From NCBI GenBank assembly GCA_029245125.1, contig JAQWPZ010000065.1, positions 1-64,000 on the forward strand: a stretch of DNA of 64,000 nt. The letters are read 5' to 3'. This DNA is from Rubripirellula sp. Lineage in GTDB: Bacteria > Planctomycetota > Planctomycetia > Pirellulales > Pirellulaceae. The position numbers and the translations under genes were made by a program. Shown piece after piece: positions 52,955-61,570 of the stretch. The stretch's first letter is position 1. Each line of letters opens with the position of its first letter. A model generated the notes under the pieces. The model searched no databases and was not told where the DNA came from. It saw only the letters and a list, made by a program, of their open reading frames with translations.

Positions 52955-53710
52955 TTAGAATTCTTCCACTTGAGTCACTTCCAATTCCGCAAAACCAGCG
53001 ATTGTTCCAGCATCCATGGCATCGACAAGCGATTCAAGCTTGGCCAACTCATGGACTTGTATCTTGAGCTTCATCCCAGCCGTCGCAACAGCGATCGCTT
53101 CCTTCAATGCAGTGATCAAATTTTGTTTTCCCGGTGTCTCCCGTTCCCAGTCTGGTGCCATCACCAAGAACCCACCGAACTCATCTACCTGCAATTCGAC
53201 GACGTCTAATTCATCCTGCTCGTCTTCCACCACCGATGTACTCGGCAAGTCCGTTTGCTGTCGTGGCATCTCAATTGACTTCTGCATACTGAATGCCGCG
53301 GTCACCATGAAGAAGATCAACAACAGGAAGGTGACATCCACCATGGGCGTCATATCCATTTCTTCCTCAGGCCGATTCGACTTGGGCAGAACTTGGTCGA
53401 GGGCATCCTCATCCTCATCTTCATCTTCATCTTCATCTTCGACAGCAGCCTGTGCTTCCTGCTTTGGCTCCGACGCAACGACCGACCGATCCAAAACGGG
53501 CGTCGTGTCTAGGACAGGCGTTCCCGCAACCGCCTCAACGGCAACTGGTTCGACTTCAATTTCAAATTTGGCCTGACTCGTTTGGTCGACCTCTAATTCA
53601 GGCACATGCACCGCCGAGTCGCAATCAGGACATCTGACGCGACGGCCCGCCAAGCGATCATTTACGCGGCGTGTGGCTCCACACTGAACACAGGTAATTT
53701 TGATCGGCAT
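52955..53710 (-). CDS. ExbD/TolR-like protein with N-terminal zinc ribbon
   Basis: The 251-residue protein begins with a zinc-ribbon (MPIKITCVQCGATRRVNDRL, then RVRCPDCDSAV: two CXXC pairs 18 residues apart). A linker with an Asp-Glu run follows, then the ExbD core: EEMDMTPMVDVTFLLLIFFM near residue 117, with the channel Asp present, and a periplasmic domain of about 90 residues (KLKIQVHELAKLESLVDAM). Normal ExbD has no zinc ribbon, so the cytoplasmic head may bind nucleic acid or a protein partner. It lies between the propeller gene (64-base gap) and a second ExbD gene (2-base gap). Confidence 0.85.
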   Translation of the reverse strand: MPIKITCVQCGATRRVNDRLAGRRVRCPDCDSAVHVPELEVDQTSQAKFEIEVEPVAVEAVAGTPVLDTTPVLDRSVVASEPKQEAQAAVEDEDEDEDEDEDALDQVLPKSNRPEEEMDMTPMVDVTFLLLIFFMVTAAFSMQKSIEMPRQQTDLPSTSVVEDEQDELDVVELQVDEFGGFLVMAPDWERETPGKQNLITALKEAIAVATAGMKLKIQVHELAKLESLVDAMDAGTIAGFAELEVTQVEEF

Positions 53711-53712
53711 CC

Positions 53713-54198
53713 CTACAACTCCTTAACGGCAATGTAAGTAGAGTCGAGATCTTCAAAAGCATCGCCGATGATTTTTTGGATTCTCGTGATTTGGCCTACT
53801 TTGACTTGTCCGTCGCCGAACAGCATGACCTGACGCTTACTCTCTCCACGCGTCACTTCCATTTCACTGGTGATGTATTCAATGATTTCCGAGGCTTGAT
53901 CGTCTTCGTCGCGACTGAACTCGGTACCGTCGTACCGCAATAAAATCACACTGTCATCCGGTCCAGGATTAATAAAGATGACCGCCGAGTTTTTGGCAGC
54001 GATCGCCAGTCCGTTATCGGCTTCCGGGATTTTGCCAATCTTCGTTGGATCCATCGTCGAGCAAACGATGAAAAAGATAAGCAGCAGGAAGGTAATATCA
54101 ATCATCGGAGTGATATCCATCTCGTCGTCTTCACGCTTCTTTCTTGGCAGCGTGAACTCATCTTCGCTATCTGCATCAACGGTCGCGTTGTCGCTCAT
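53713..54198 (-). CDS. ExbD/TolR-like biopolymer transport protein
   Basis: It has 161 residues. A short charged cytoplasmic N-terminus (LPRKKREDDEMDITPMID) leads to one membrane helix, DITFLLLIFFIVCSTM, that carries the proton-coupling Asp, and then a periplasmic domain ending in SDIQKIIG-type sequence (ITRIQKIIGDAFEDLDSTYI). It partners the ExbB gene just upstream (32-base gap) and the zinc-ribbon ExbD just downstream (2-base gap). The set probably couples the proton gradient to work in the periplasm, as ExbBD/TolQR do. Confidence 0.88.
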   Translation of the reverse strand: MSDNATVDADSEDEFTLPRKKREDDEMDITPMIDITFLLLIFFIVCSTMDPTKIGKIPEADNGLAIAAKNSAVIFINPGPDDSVILLRYDGTEFSRDEDDQASEIIEYITSEMEVTRGESKRQVMLFGDGQVKVGQITRIQKIIGDAFEDLDSTYIAVKEL

Positions 54199-54230
54199 TC
54201 GGTCGGCCCAGCAAAAAGGTAAATCAGTGA

Positions 54231-54890
54231 CTAGCGACGGGTGCTTGGCAACTTCGCCAGAGCTTCGCGGTAAGCTGCCATAAACCGGGCCAATCCAGCG
54301 CCGACTAGGTCCTCCATTTTGGCGATTCGAATGTTAACGTTGGCAACCAGGATCATCAGTGGGATCGCGATGGCCAATCCACACGCAGTGGTTCGCAACG
54401 CGATATTGATATCGTCAGCCAAAGCTGATGGCTCGACGGACTCAGCAGTTGCCAGGGTTTCGAAAGCTCCCATCATCCCGAAGACCGTTCCGAACAACCC
54501 GATCATCGGGGCACTCTTGATCACGGTGCTGACCCAACTGAGCCGATACTCCAGGTCAGCCATCACGTCGCGTTGAAAACGATCGACGACGAACTGGCGG
54601 GCTTTTTTGTAGCCCATCTCTCGATGGACGGCGGCCATTTCGACGATCTGCGGAATGGCTCGTGGATCACCATCGCAATATTCGGCGACCCCTTCAAAAT
54701 CACCTGCGTTTAACATCTGTTCGACGTCGTCAACAAACACATCTTGTTCTTCTTCAGACTTGAATCGCTTTTGATTGACTCGAGTCCAAACGATGACAAT
54801 GCAATACAGACCCCACAATGCCACGCCGGCTAATGCACCGTAGGTGGTGGTGGAGATGATGTCGAAAAGGGAGGATGCAGCGAGTAACAT
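54231..54890 (-). CDS. MotA/TolQ/ExbB-type proton channel subunit
   Basis: The 219-residue protein has a membrane helix near residues 14-35, a cytoplasmic loop, and the conserved pair SAPMIGLFGTVFGMMGAFET (about 124-145) and ALRTTACGLAIAIPLMILVA (about 165-187). This is a normal TolQ/ExbB size and layout. It lies before two ExbD genes, as in ExbB-ExbD operons. It has a protein partner upstream (310 aa) that could play the TonB-like part. Confidence 0.9.
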   Translation of the reverse strand: MLLAASSLFDIISTTTYGALAGVALWGLYCIVIVWTRVNQKRFKSEEEQDVFVDDVEQMLNAGDFEGVAEYCDGDPRAIPQIVEMAAVHREMGYKKARQFVVDRFQRDVMADLEYRLSWVSTVIKSAPMIGLFGTVFGMMGAFETLATAESVEPSALADDINIALRTTACGLAIAIPLMILVANVNIRIAKMEDLVGAGLARFMAAYREALAKLPSTRR

Positions 54891-54988
54891 CTGGGATGAG
54901 TTCCTTAACAGTAACCAGGAATGTCTTGGAGGAGTATTTTAAAGCTGGATGAGTAACGAGGCCTGACCTCGCATCGCGATGGCCGCCG

Positions 54989-55921
54989 CTACTTGCCCTT
55001 CCGATAGCGTTGGCTGATGACCTCGAATTTGTACCCGCCACCGTCCGACTTACTCTCAAAAATCGTTTTCGCGATTTGAGTCACTGACGGATAGCCTTTG
55101 GAAGTCGAGTATTCCAACTCGATTTGAGCCAACTGGTTCTCTAAATCCTTCGGGATGAACTTCAGCATCTTACGATTGGGTAACGGGATCGAGGCCTGCT
55201 GTAACAATTGCTGATCGAACTGCATCAACGGGCTAGGAGTACTCCACATAAAGTAGAGACGCTTCTCCGCGGTCGTATCCTCAATCCGATACTTGTTCGG
55301 GCGGCCACCGGCTAGGTTACGAGCGACATCGACCCCTTGGATCGAACCACCGATTGCTCCCAGTTCGATTTTGTAATAATCCAATTGGGTTGAGTAAGTC
55401 CTCAGATCTCGGGCGGTAAAATTGAGCTGCCACCGTTCGAATCTAGGGATGATATCGGGCCCCTCACCCATTGGACCGGGCGGACGACTGTCACCCGCCC
55501 CTGTGCCTTGCGTAGTGGCAACGGCCTGAGTGTCACTAGTGACCAACGCTGCCGCGACGGTGCTGACCGCGTCGGTGACCGCTTCGATGGTGTCCTGCAA
55601 GGTTGGCTCCATCAGCTCTTCGACTTCCTCCGCCCCCGGCGGTTCAAAATCTCGCTCGAAGCCCTCAGGATTTTCTCCACGACCAGCCGGATCCTCGATA
55701 ATCGGGGCAATCGGCTGCGGCGGGAAAGACCATCGACTGGTCAGCCAAATGATGAAAAGCATCAACACGAAAGTCCCGATGAACAGGATCAACGCCATAA
55801 AAAATGACGTGACGACGTCAAAGCGGCTGATCCGTAGCTTTCCACGCTCAGCGGCGCGCGACTCTGCCAACAATTCTTGGTCAGTCGCATTCGAAGCATC
55901 AGTGCTGGTTGCTGAGGTCAT
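54989..55921 (-). CDS. Single-pass membrane protein of unknown function in the ExbB cluster
   Basis: I do not recognise this family. The 310 residues have a cytoplasmic N-terminus of about 32 residues and one membrane helix (VTSFFMALILFIGTFVLMLF, about 36-58). A Pro/Glu-rich stretch (PPQPIAPIIEDPAGRGENP) follows, then a periplasmic domain with FERWQLNFTARDLRTYSTQL. The layout of one membrane helix, a Pro-rich spacer and a folded periplasmic end recalls TonB, but no TonB signature is seen. It lies 98 bases before the ExbB gene. Confidence 0.72.
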   Translation of the reverse strand: MTSATSTDASNATDQELLAESRAAERGKLRISRFDVVTSFFMALILFIGTFVLMLFIIWLTSRWSFPPQPIAPIIEDPAGRGENPEGFERDFEPPGAEEVEELMEPTLQDTIEAVTDAVSTVAAALVTSDTQAVATTQGTGAGDSRPPGPMGEGPDIIPRFERWQLNFTARDLRTYSTQLDYYKIELGAIGGSIQGVDVARNLAGGRPNKYRIEDTTAEKRLYFMWSTPSPLMQFDQQLLQQASIPLPNRKMLKFIPKDLENQLAQIELEYSTSKGYPSVTQIAKTIFESKSDGGGYKFEVISQRYRKGK

Positions 55922-55988
55922 TCAGTTCGAATTCGGCAGGTGAAAAGAGGAGAGACACAAAAACGATAAGAACGGTTAAACCGCGGTA

Positions 55989-57659
55989 TTAAAGATCGTA
56001 ATCCAAAAACACGTAATTCGGGTTCACAGATCGATACCAATCTCGCCATTTACGCTGAGCAGTCTGCAGGTCCGTCACGCTCGGGGTATCCGGCATGCCA
56101 AATCCATCGAATTTTCGGCTCAAAAACCGGAGGCCATCCCGGGCATAAAGTCGGACCGACTGATCGGGGTCGCTCAAAGCATAAATCAAGGACGGCACCA
56201 CGCGAAGCTCGTCAGTCCTGCCGAGCAGACGGGCCGCCACTCGTCGAGCCTGCCATGACCGACTCCCTCGGACGAGCCGTTCGAGACGATCCAATTGGGC
56301 CGCCCGAACCACAGGGTCTGTATCGAGCACCAAATCATCCGGAATCGACTTACCCTCGGTATCTCCCGACCCGTCCTCATCCAAGATGTCCAACAGATCG
56401 GTGACTTGCACGGCGATCGGCTGACCTTTGATTTGCGTGCCGTCGACACGAATATCTGTCGTGTCCTTCGGCAATCCGTACCCCCCCTGAAGGCTACCAG
56501 CATTCATCGTAAAAATCGTCCGCTGTGTACTGCGGATTAAAAATAGCAACGCGAATGCTGTGCTGATCTGTGGCTTGGAGAGCGAACGGTCGGACCAGCC
56601 ACCTTCGCCATCCTGATATTTACGAAGTTCGTCGACACCCTGGTTGTACCAAGCTGGACTCGAGTCCTTCGGCAACCCATTCGCAATCTCGACGAAGCTC
56701 TCGAAACGCTCCAGGGTATACAGTTGGTAGTAGTACCAATCGATCAATTGACTGCGTTTGTAGGGGTTTTTCCTACGCCACCCATCCATGAATTTCACAG
56801 CACGCTTGATCGGCTCCTCCGACATATTGACTCTTTTTCGACGCGCTGTGTTCTTGTCTTCCTTGTAAACCTTGATGGCTTTTGGCAGCCCTGGGATTCC
56901 GGGGTCAGAGTCTTGAACTGTGTTCCCCCACAATCTCAACGCATCTCCGGCAATTAACAAGCTACTGCCGCCCGCCAACGACATCGACATATCAACTTTG
57001 CTCTGCTGTCGATTCGGTTTGCCAATCCCAGGATCCTTTCCCTTATAAGGCCATCCGCCATCGGTGCTTTGCACTCTCAGCAACCACTGGATGCATTTCT
57101 CTACTTGGTTGTAATCAAGCGGTATGCCATTTCGATCGAGCGTCCAAACCGCCAACATGGCGTATTGAGTCTGGGAAACGTCACCCTCGTTGTCGTTGCG
57201 ATAGCTAAAGGCACCGGAGGGGTACTGCCCCTCGACCAATGCCTGCTGCAACACCTGCAACTCGCGTTTGAATTGTTTTGCGTCAATTTCCGACAACAGC
57301 AAGACACTGATCGAGATGATGTAATTTTCTTTCGCCCCGACAGACTCCCCACCTCTTCGCTCAACCGAGGCTACGACCTTCTGAGCCTCGCTCAATCCAT
57401 GCTGAACGACTGCGCTTTCGAGGTCATGACGACACTTAAAGTGGGCATAGGCAACCAGAATCGCCTCCCCATCGGTAATTGGCTGCTTTTTGCTCGACGC
57501 TTCCAAATACTCAAGGCCGCGGTTGACCATTGCGACCACAACCGGATCATTAGGCGTGTACGCCCGTGCATCCTTCGCGGCGAATGTAGCGATCAGAGCG
57601 ATCAGCCCGACAACCAGAAGTCTGACCCCGGGAAAAAAAGCGATCTTTCGTTCAGCCAT
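55989..57659 (-). CDS. Secreted prenyltransferase-fold repeat protein with HEAT-like C-terminus
   Basis: The start is placed at ATG 57659 (a TTG 9 bases upstream is possible). A signal peptide (about residues 10-34, LLVVGLIALIATFAAKDARA) is followed by an alpha/alpha barrel with squalene-cyclase-like repeats (CIQWLLRVQSTDGGWPYKGK and ELRKYQDGEGGWSDRSL, where GGW recurs). HEAT-like helices (ARRVAARLLGRTDELRVVPS, then YALSDPDQSVRLYARDGL) form the C-terminal 90 residues. Catalytic acidic motifs of terpene cyclases are not seen, so it may be a binding protein rather than an enzyme. It is the first gene of the cluster and ends 67 bases before the next. Confidence 0.82.
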   Translation of the reverse strand: MAERKIAFFPGVRLLVVGLIALIATFAAKDARAYTPNDPVVVAMVNRGLEYLEASSKKQPITDGEAILVAYAHFKCRHDLESAVVQHGLSEAQKVVASVERRGGESVGAKENYIISISVLLLSEIDAKQFKRELQVLQQALVEGQYPSGAFSYRNDNEGDVSQTQYAMLAVWTLDRNGIPLDYNQVEKCIQWLLRVQSTDGGWPYKGKDPGIGKPNRQQSKVDMSMSLAGGSSLLIAGDALRLWGNTVQDSDPGIPGLPKAIKVYKEDKNTARRKRVNMSEEPIKRAVKFMDGWRRKNPYKRSQLIDWYYYQLYTLERFESFVEIANGLPKDSSPAWYNQGVDELRKYQDGEGGWSDRSLSKPQISTAFALLFLIRSTQRTIFTMNAGSLQGGYGLPKDTTDIRVDGTQIKGQPIAVQVTDLLDILDEDGSGDTEGKSIPDDLVLDTDPVVRAAQLDRLERLVRGSRSWQARRVAARLLGRTDELRVVPSLIYALSDPDQSVRLYARDGLRFLSRKFDGFGMPDTPSVTDLQTAQRKWRDWYRSVNPNYVFLDYDL

Positions 57660-57821
57660 TATCAACAAACGGTACTGTGGAGAAAATTAACCTACGATCC
57701 TGTTGGTCGAACCAATTGACGACCAGACGCATCATACCCTACTATCGCCCAGCATCGAATTGATCGAATTAAGTCTTGGCATTAGATTTTGACTCGAGTT
57801 TAATTCATTGAAACGATTTTT

Positions 57822-57894
57822 GGTCAGGTAGCTCAGTTGGTAGAGCACGGCCCTGAAAAGGCCGGTGTCGGCGGTTCGAGCCCGCCCCTGACCA
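57822..57894 (+). tRNA. tRNA-Phe (anticodon GAA)
   Basis: The 73-base cloverleaf has acceptor arms GGTCAGG (57822-57828) and CCTGACC (57887-57893), discriminator A, a D arm GCTCAGTTGGTAGAGC, and an anticodon stem CGGCC/GGCCG around the loop CTGAAAA (anticodon GAA). The T arm reads GGCGGTTCGAGCCCGCC. CCA is not encoded. A T-run (CTTTTTT) follows directly and may end the transcript. It is divergent from the ExbB cluster; no integrase or attachment repeat is seen near its 3' end. Confidence 0.96.
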
Positions 57895-58046
57895 CTTTTT
57901 TCAAGCTCAACAATTCCAGGCACATCTCTACATTTGCCTGATTTGCTCGCCCGCTAATTGGTTCGGCGACAATTCTGTTCGGGAGGGAACAACGTTTCCT
58001 GATGAACCCACCAAAATTTGAGAATTCGAGCTCTCGACCGTAATTC

Positions 58047-59867
58047 TTACTGATTTCGGCAAGCAGACAAATACCTGCGGAGTTCCTCTCGCACCTTAGG
58101 GAACAAGAGAAACAGACCGATCATATTCGGGAATACCATGGCAAAGATCATGGCATCTGAAAAATCGATCACCGAGCCGAGCGAAATCGCGGCACCGATC
58201 ACTACCACCACGCAGAACATGAACTTGTAGGTCAAATCGGCCGCGACGCTGCGACCAAAGAGATACTTCCAGGACTGCAGCCCGTAATAAGACCAAGAAA
58301 TCATGGTCGAAAATGCGAACAAAATGATGGCGAGCGTCAACACGTATCGGAAGCCTGGCAACACGCTATCAAACGCTTGACTGGTCAAGTCAACTCCGCC
58401 GACTCGAACGCCGTCAATCAGAACCTTTTTCGACTCGACGTCACCCCACTCAAAAAGCCCACCAGAGTTGTAGAGCACGATAACCAACGCAGTCATCGTG
58501 CAAATCACAACCGTATCGATAAACGGCTCAAGCAAAGAAACAACGCCCTCGGACGCTGGATATTTTGTTTTGACCGCTGAGTGAGCGATCGCTGCTGAAC
58601 CGGCACCGGCTTCGTTTGAGAATGCAGCTCGTTGGAATCCCTGAATCAACACTCCCAACACACCACCGAGCCCAGCCGCGGGCGTGAACGCACCCGACAC
58701 GATCTGCCCGATTGCTCCGGGAACATGCTGGATGTTCATCAAGATGATGACCAATGCTGCCAGGCAGTAGATGATCGCCATGAAGGGAACGATTTTTTCT
58801 GTGACACTGGCAATGCGTTTGATTCCGCCGATGATCACGATACCGACCATGATCGCCATGACCACACCGATGATGGTCCCCGATGATCCCGAGTCTGGTA
58901 ACCCCATCAGTGACTTGATCTGCTGCGCCGCCTGGTTGGCTTGAAACGCGTTACCACCACCGAAAGATCCACCGATGCAGAAAATGGCGAAAAGCACACC
59001 AAACGCCGAACCAACGCGTGCCAACCCAAGATCCGCCAGACCCCTCTTTAAGTAGTACATCGGGCCACCGTGGACGGTCCCGTCAACATCGACGTCCCGA
59101 TACTTCACCCCAAGGGTGCATTCCACAAACTTGGTTGACATCCCCAATAGTCCGCAAACGATCATCCAGAATGTTGCGCCTGGTCCGCCCGTGGCAACCG
59201 CGACCGCGACGCCAGCGATGTTTCCCAAGCCAACCGTGCCTGAAACAGCCGTTGCAAGTGCCTGGAAGTGAGACACTTCGCCTTCGGCTTCGTCTCGAAT
59301 CGTATCGACCAGGTCACCATCAACTTCGTTAACTTCGACATGCGTTGGGATTGTCTCGCCTTCCTTTTCAAGTGCGTCGTACTTTCCACGCACCACATTG
59401 ATCGCCATAGGCAAAAGTCGCACATTTACAAACGCAAATACGATCGTAAAAAATGCTGCCCCAAAAACGAGCAAGATCACGACGAACGGTAACTTCAAAC
59501 CGGCAACGGTGACCGAAAAAAAGACGATACCACCCCACCACTCAGCGATAGGTTTAAAAAGTTGGTCGACACGCTGGTCGAAACCGATCGGTTCCGGTGC
59601 CGACTCGCCGGCATCACCAGTAGCGGCATCACCAGTAGCGGCATCACCAGTAGCCGCATCACCAGTAGCCGTTTCTTCGCTGGCGGCAATTGCCTGCTGG
59701 CCTTCGCTCGTATCTTGAATTTCGTTATCGGCCGATTCAGTCGATGCGTTCGAAACAGCAGAATCATCCGACTGCGCCACAGCAGTCAGTGGTGCGGAGA
59801 CGCCAACTGCAAGAACCATGAACAGAGAGCAGATCCACCGGCTGGAAACAAATTGACGAGGGAGCAT
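58047..59867 (-). CDS. Amino acid carrier protein, AGCS (alanine/glycine:cation symporter) family
   Basis: Sodium-coupled uptake of alanine or glycine. The 606-residue form from ATG 59867 begins with a signal peptide (about residues 4-31) and then an acidic, Ala-rich linker with four AATGD repeats. The transporter core follows after about 100 residues, with the AGCS hallmarks GLGNIAGVAVAVATGGPGAT, FWMIVCGLLGMSTKFVECTL and GGPMYYLKRG, and about ten membrane helices. Normal AGCS proteins (about 450-480 residues) have no cleavable signal or long N-terminal linker. It is a single gene, divergent from the phosphodiesterase. Confidence 0.92.
   Translation of the reverse strand: MLPRQFVSSRWICSLFMVLAVGVSAPLTAVAQSDDSAVSNASTESADNEIQDTSEGQQAIAASEETATGDAATGDAATGDAATGDAGESAPEPIGFDQRVDQLFKPIAEWWGGIVFFSVTVAGLKLPFVVILLVFGAAFFTIVFAFVNVRLLPMAINVVRGKYDALEKEGETIPTHVEVNEVDGDLVDTIRDEAEGEVSHFQALATAVSGTVGLGNIAGVAVAVATGGPGATFWMIVCGLLGMSTKFVECTLGVKYRDVDVDGTVHGGPMYYLKRGLADLGLARVGSAFGVLFAIFCIGGSFGGGNAFQANQAAQQIKSLMGLPDSGSSGTIIGVVMAIMVGIVIIGGIKRIASVTEKIVPFMAIIYCLAALVIILMNIQHVPGAIGQIVSGAFTPAAGLGGVLGVLIQGFQRAAFSNEAGAGSAAIAHSAVKTKYPASEGVVSLLEPFIDTVVICTMTALVIVLYNSGGLFEWGDVESKKVLIDGVRVGGVDLTSQAFDSVLPGFRYVLTLAIILFAFSTMISWSYYGLQSWKYLFGRSVAADLTYKFMFCVVVVIGAAISLGSVIDFSDAMIFAMVFPNMIGLFLLFPKVREELRRYLSACRNQ
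59611..59670. repeat. Four in-frame 15-bp tandem units in the AGCS gene
   Basis: GCATCACCAGTAGCG or GCATCACCAGTAGCC is repeated at 59611-59625, 59626-59640, 59641-59655 and 59656-59670. On the minus strand it encodes four copies of the pentapeptide (A)ATGD in the linker between the signal peptide and the first transport helix. Confidence 0.93.
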
Positions 59868-60119
59868 GTAAGATTCCGTTTGATGAAGTTGATCCGCAGA
59901 CAAAGGGTTCTGCCCGTAAGGTTTGGGCCATGGAACAGCACAGCCATTCTTTTAAAACGCCTGACAACCGGACGATATGATAGTTGCTTTTGGGCCCTGA
60001 CGGGATGCTGATTGAGCGACTTGCTTTTATCCACTGGGCGAAAGTATGTTCTGAGACTCGCGGGTCATGTCAGGTCCGTGGCAAATCAGGGGGGCCGTTG
60101 CTCTTATTTGGCAATCGAC

Positions 60120-60126
60120 AAGGGGG
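60120..60126 (+). promoter_or_regulatory. Ribosome binding site that decides a GTG start
   Basis: AAGGGGG lies seven bases before the GTG at 60134, where the recognisable protein fold begins. No equally good site precedes the in-frame start codons further upstream. Confidence 0.75.
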
Positions 60127-60133
60127 CGAACTA

Positions 60134-61417
60134 GTGAACAAAATTTGCATCATCAACGTCGTCGGGCTCACTCCCCAACTGCTCCAGCACGCTCCACGGC
60201 TGGCGTCGGCGGGGAATGCAATCCCCTGGCGCAGCCCGCTGCCTGCAGTGACTTGCACTTCCCAAGCCACCATGCTGACGGGACTGTCACCGCGCGATCA
60301 TGGGATCGTGGGCAATGGCTGGTACTTTCGGGACACCCAAGAAATCCGATTTTGGCAACAGGCCAACTCGTTAGTTCACGGCGAGAAGTTTTATCAAGGT
60401 GTGGATACCGCCAAAATGTTTTGGTGGTTCAATCAATCGGCGTCGGTGCGTTACAGCGCTACCCCCAAACCATACTACGGATGTGATGGGTCAAAAGTAT
60501 TTGACATCCTTGATCGCACCGGCTGTGACCTAGTCAATCAGCTCGGGCCATTTCCGTTTTTCTCGTTCTGGGGCCCCGCCGCTGGGCTTCCCAGCAGCCG
60601 CTGGATCGCGGACGCCACCGCGATCGTCATGCGGAACAAACAGCCCCAGCTAACGCTCACTTACCTTCCGCACCTGGACTACGATTTCCAACGGCTCCCG
60701 CATCACGATCCAGAACGCGTCGCCGAGGTGGATCAATGCGCCGGAGTTATTTTTGATGCGGCCGAACAAATCGGCGCTAAAGTCATCGTCGTCTCTGAGT
60801 ACGGCTTGGCACCTGTCCACCGACCGGTGCATCTCAATCGAGTGCTGCGGGCTGCTGGGTTGGTATCGGTGCGATCTGGACCCTTCGGTGAAATCTTGCT
60901 GCCAGGTGAATCCGAAGCGTTCGCGGTTGCCGACCACCAACTCGCTCACGTTTACATTCGCGACCCTCAACGCGTCCGAGAAATCCAACAACACCTGGAA
61001 TCGGTCGATGGGATCGCCAAGGTAGTACCTCCGGGAGAACTTCAACTGGATCATCCACGCAGCGGCGAACTGATCGCGTTGAGTGAGCCCGACAGCTGGT
61101 TCACCTACTACTACTGGGACAACGATGACGAGGCACCTGACTTTGCGAGAACGGTCGATATCCATCGCAAACCAGGCTACGATCCGTGTGAGTTATTCAT
61201 GACGAGTCGGGCGAAAGCCTTTGCTCGTGTCGCGCAAAAGAAACTTGGCTTTCGATACAAAATGGACGTCATCCCGCTCGATGCAAATCTGCCGAGAGGG
61301 AGCCATGGCATTTATCCCAACGCACCACAAGATGGGCCGCTGGTGATCGGTCCCGACGCCCCTCCGGAAGACATGCTGCAATTCTCGGACTACGTCAAAC
61401 GCCAACTCGCAATGTGA
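60134..61417 (+). CDS. Type I phosphodiesterase / nucleotide pyrophosphatase family protein
   Basis: The start is taken as GTG 60134 (VNKICIINVVGLTPQLLQ), with AAGGGGG seven bases upstream; upstream in-frame codons give a tail without features. The 427-residue enzyme belongs to the alkaline phosphatase superfamily. The nucleophile Thr lies in PLPAVTCTSQATMLTGLSPR (about residue 40), metal-binding residues lie in DHGIVGNGWYF and later HLDYDFQRLPHHDP, and a last motif is GSHGIYPNAP. No signal peptide is seen, so it acts in the cytoplasm. Similar proteins are encoded in eustigmatophyte-type ebo gene clusters, but no other ebo gene is in this window. Confidence 0.85.
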   Translation: MNKICIINVVGLTPQLLQHAPRLASAGNAIPWRSPLPAVTCTSQATMLTGLSPRDHGIVGNGWYFRDTQEIRFWQQANSLVHGEKFYQGVDTAKMFWWFNQSASVRYSATPKPYYGCDGSKVFDILDRTGCDLVNQLGPFPFFSFWGPAAGLPSSRWIADATAIVMRNKQPQLTLTYLPHLDYDFQRLPHHDPERVAEVDQCAGVIFDAAEQIGAKVIVVSEYGLAPVHRPVHLNRVLRAAGLVSVRSGPFGEILLPGESEAFAVADHQLAHVYIRDPQRVREIQQHLESVDGIAKVVPPGELQLDHPRSGELIALSEPDSWFTYYYWDNDDEAPDFARTVDIHRKPGYDPCELFMTSRAKAFARVAQKKLGFRYKMDVIPLDANLPRGSHGIYPNAPQDGPLVIGPDAPPEDMLQFSDYVKRQLAM

Positions 61418-61477
61418 ACGAAGACGGCGTGCAGATCATTCGCCCGCAAAACATCAGTGACTCCGCCGCTGAACTGA

Positions 61478-61519
61478 GCTGTCAGGGGGCAACGATGGGC
61501 TGTCAGGGGGCAACGATGG
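61478..61519. repeat. Perfect 21-bp tandem duplication in a spacer
   Basis: A 21-base unit beginning GCTGTCAGGGGG is present at 61478-61498 and again, identical, at 61499-61519. It lies in the 153-base spacer between the convergent phosphodiesterase and dus genes, where no hairpin with a T-run is seen. Confidence 0.9.
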
Positions 61520-61570
61520 GCCGTCATCAAGCGGCGAACGGCTTCGGCGGTCAACGTCAGAATCCGTTCC

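Noticed and set aside
57822-57894. tRNA-Phe as an integration site of a genomic island
   Set aside because: No integrase gene and no repeated copy of the tRNA 3' end was seen on either side, and the neighbouring genes look like ordinary chromosomal genes.
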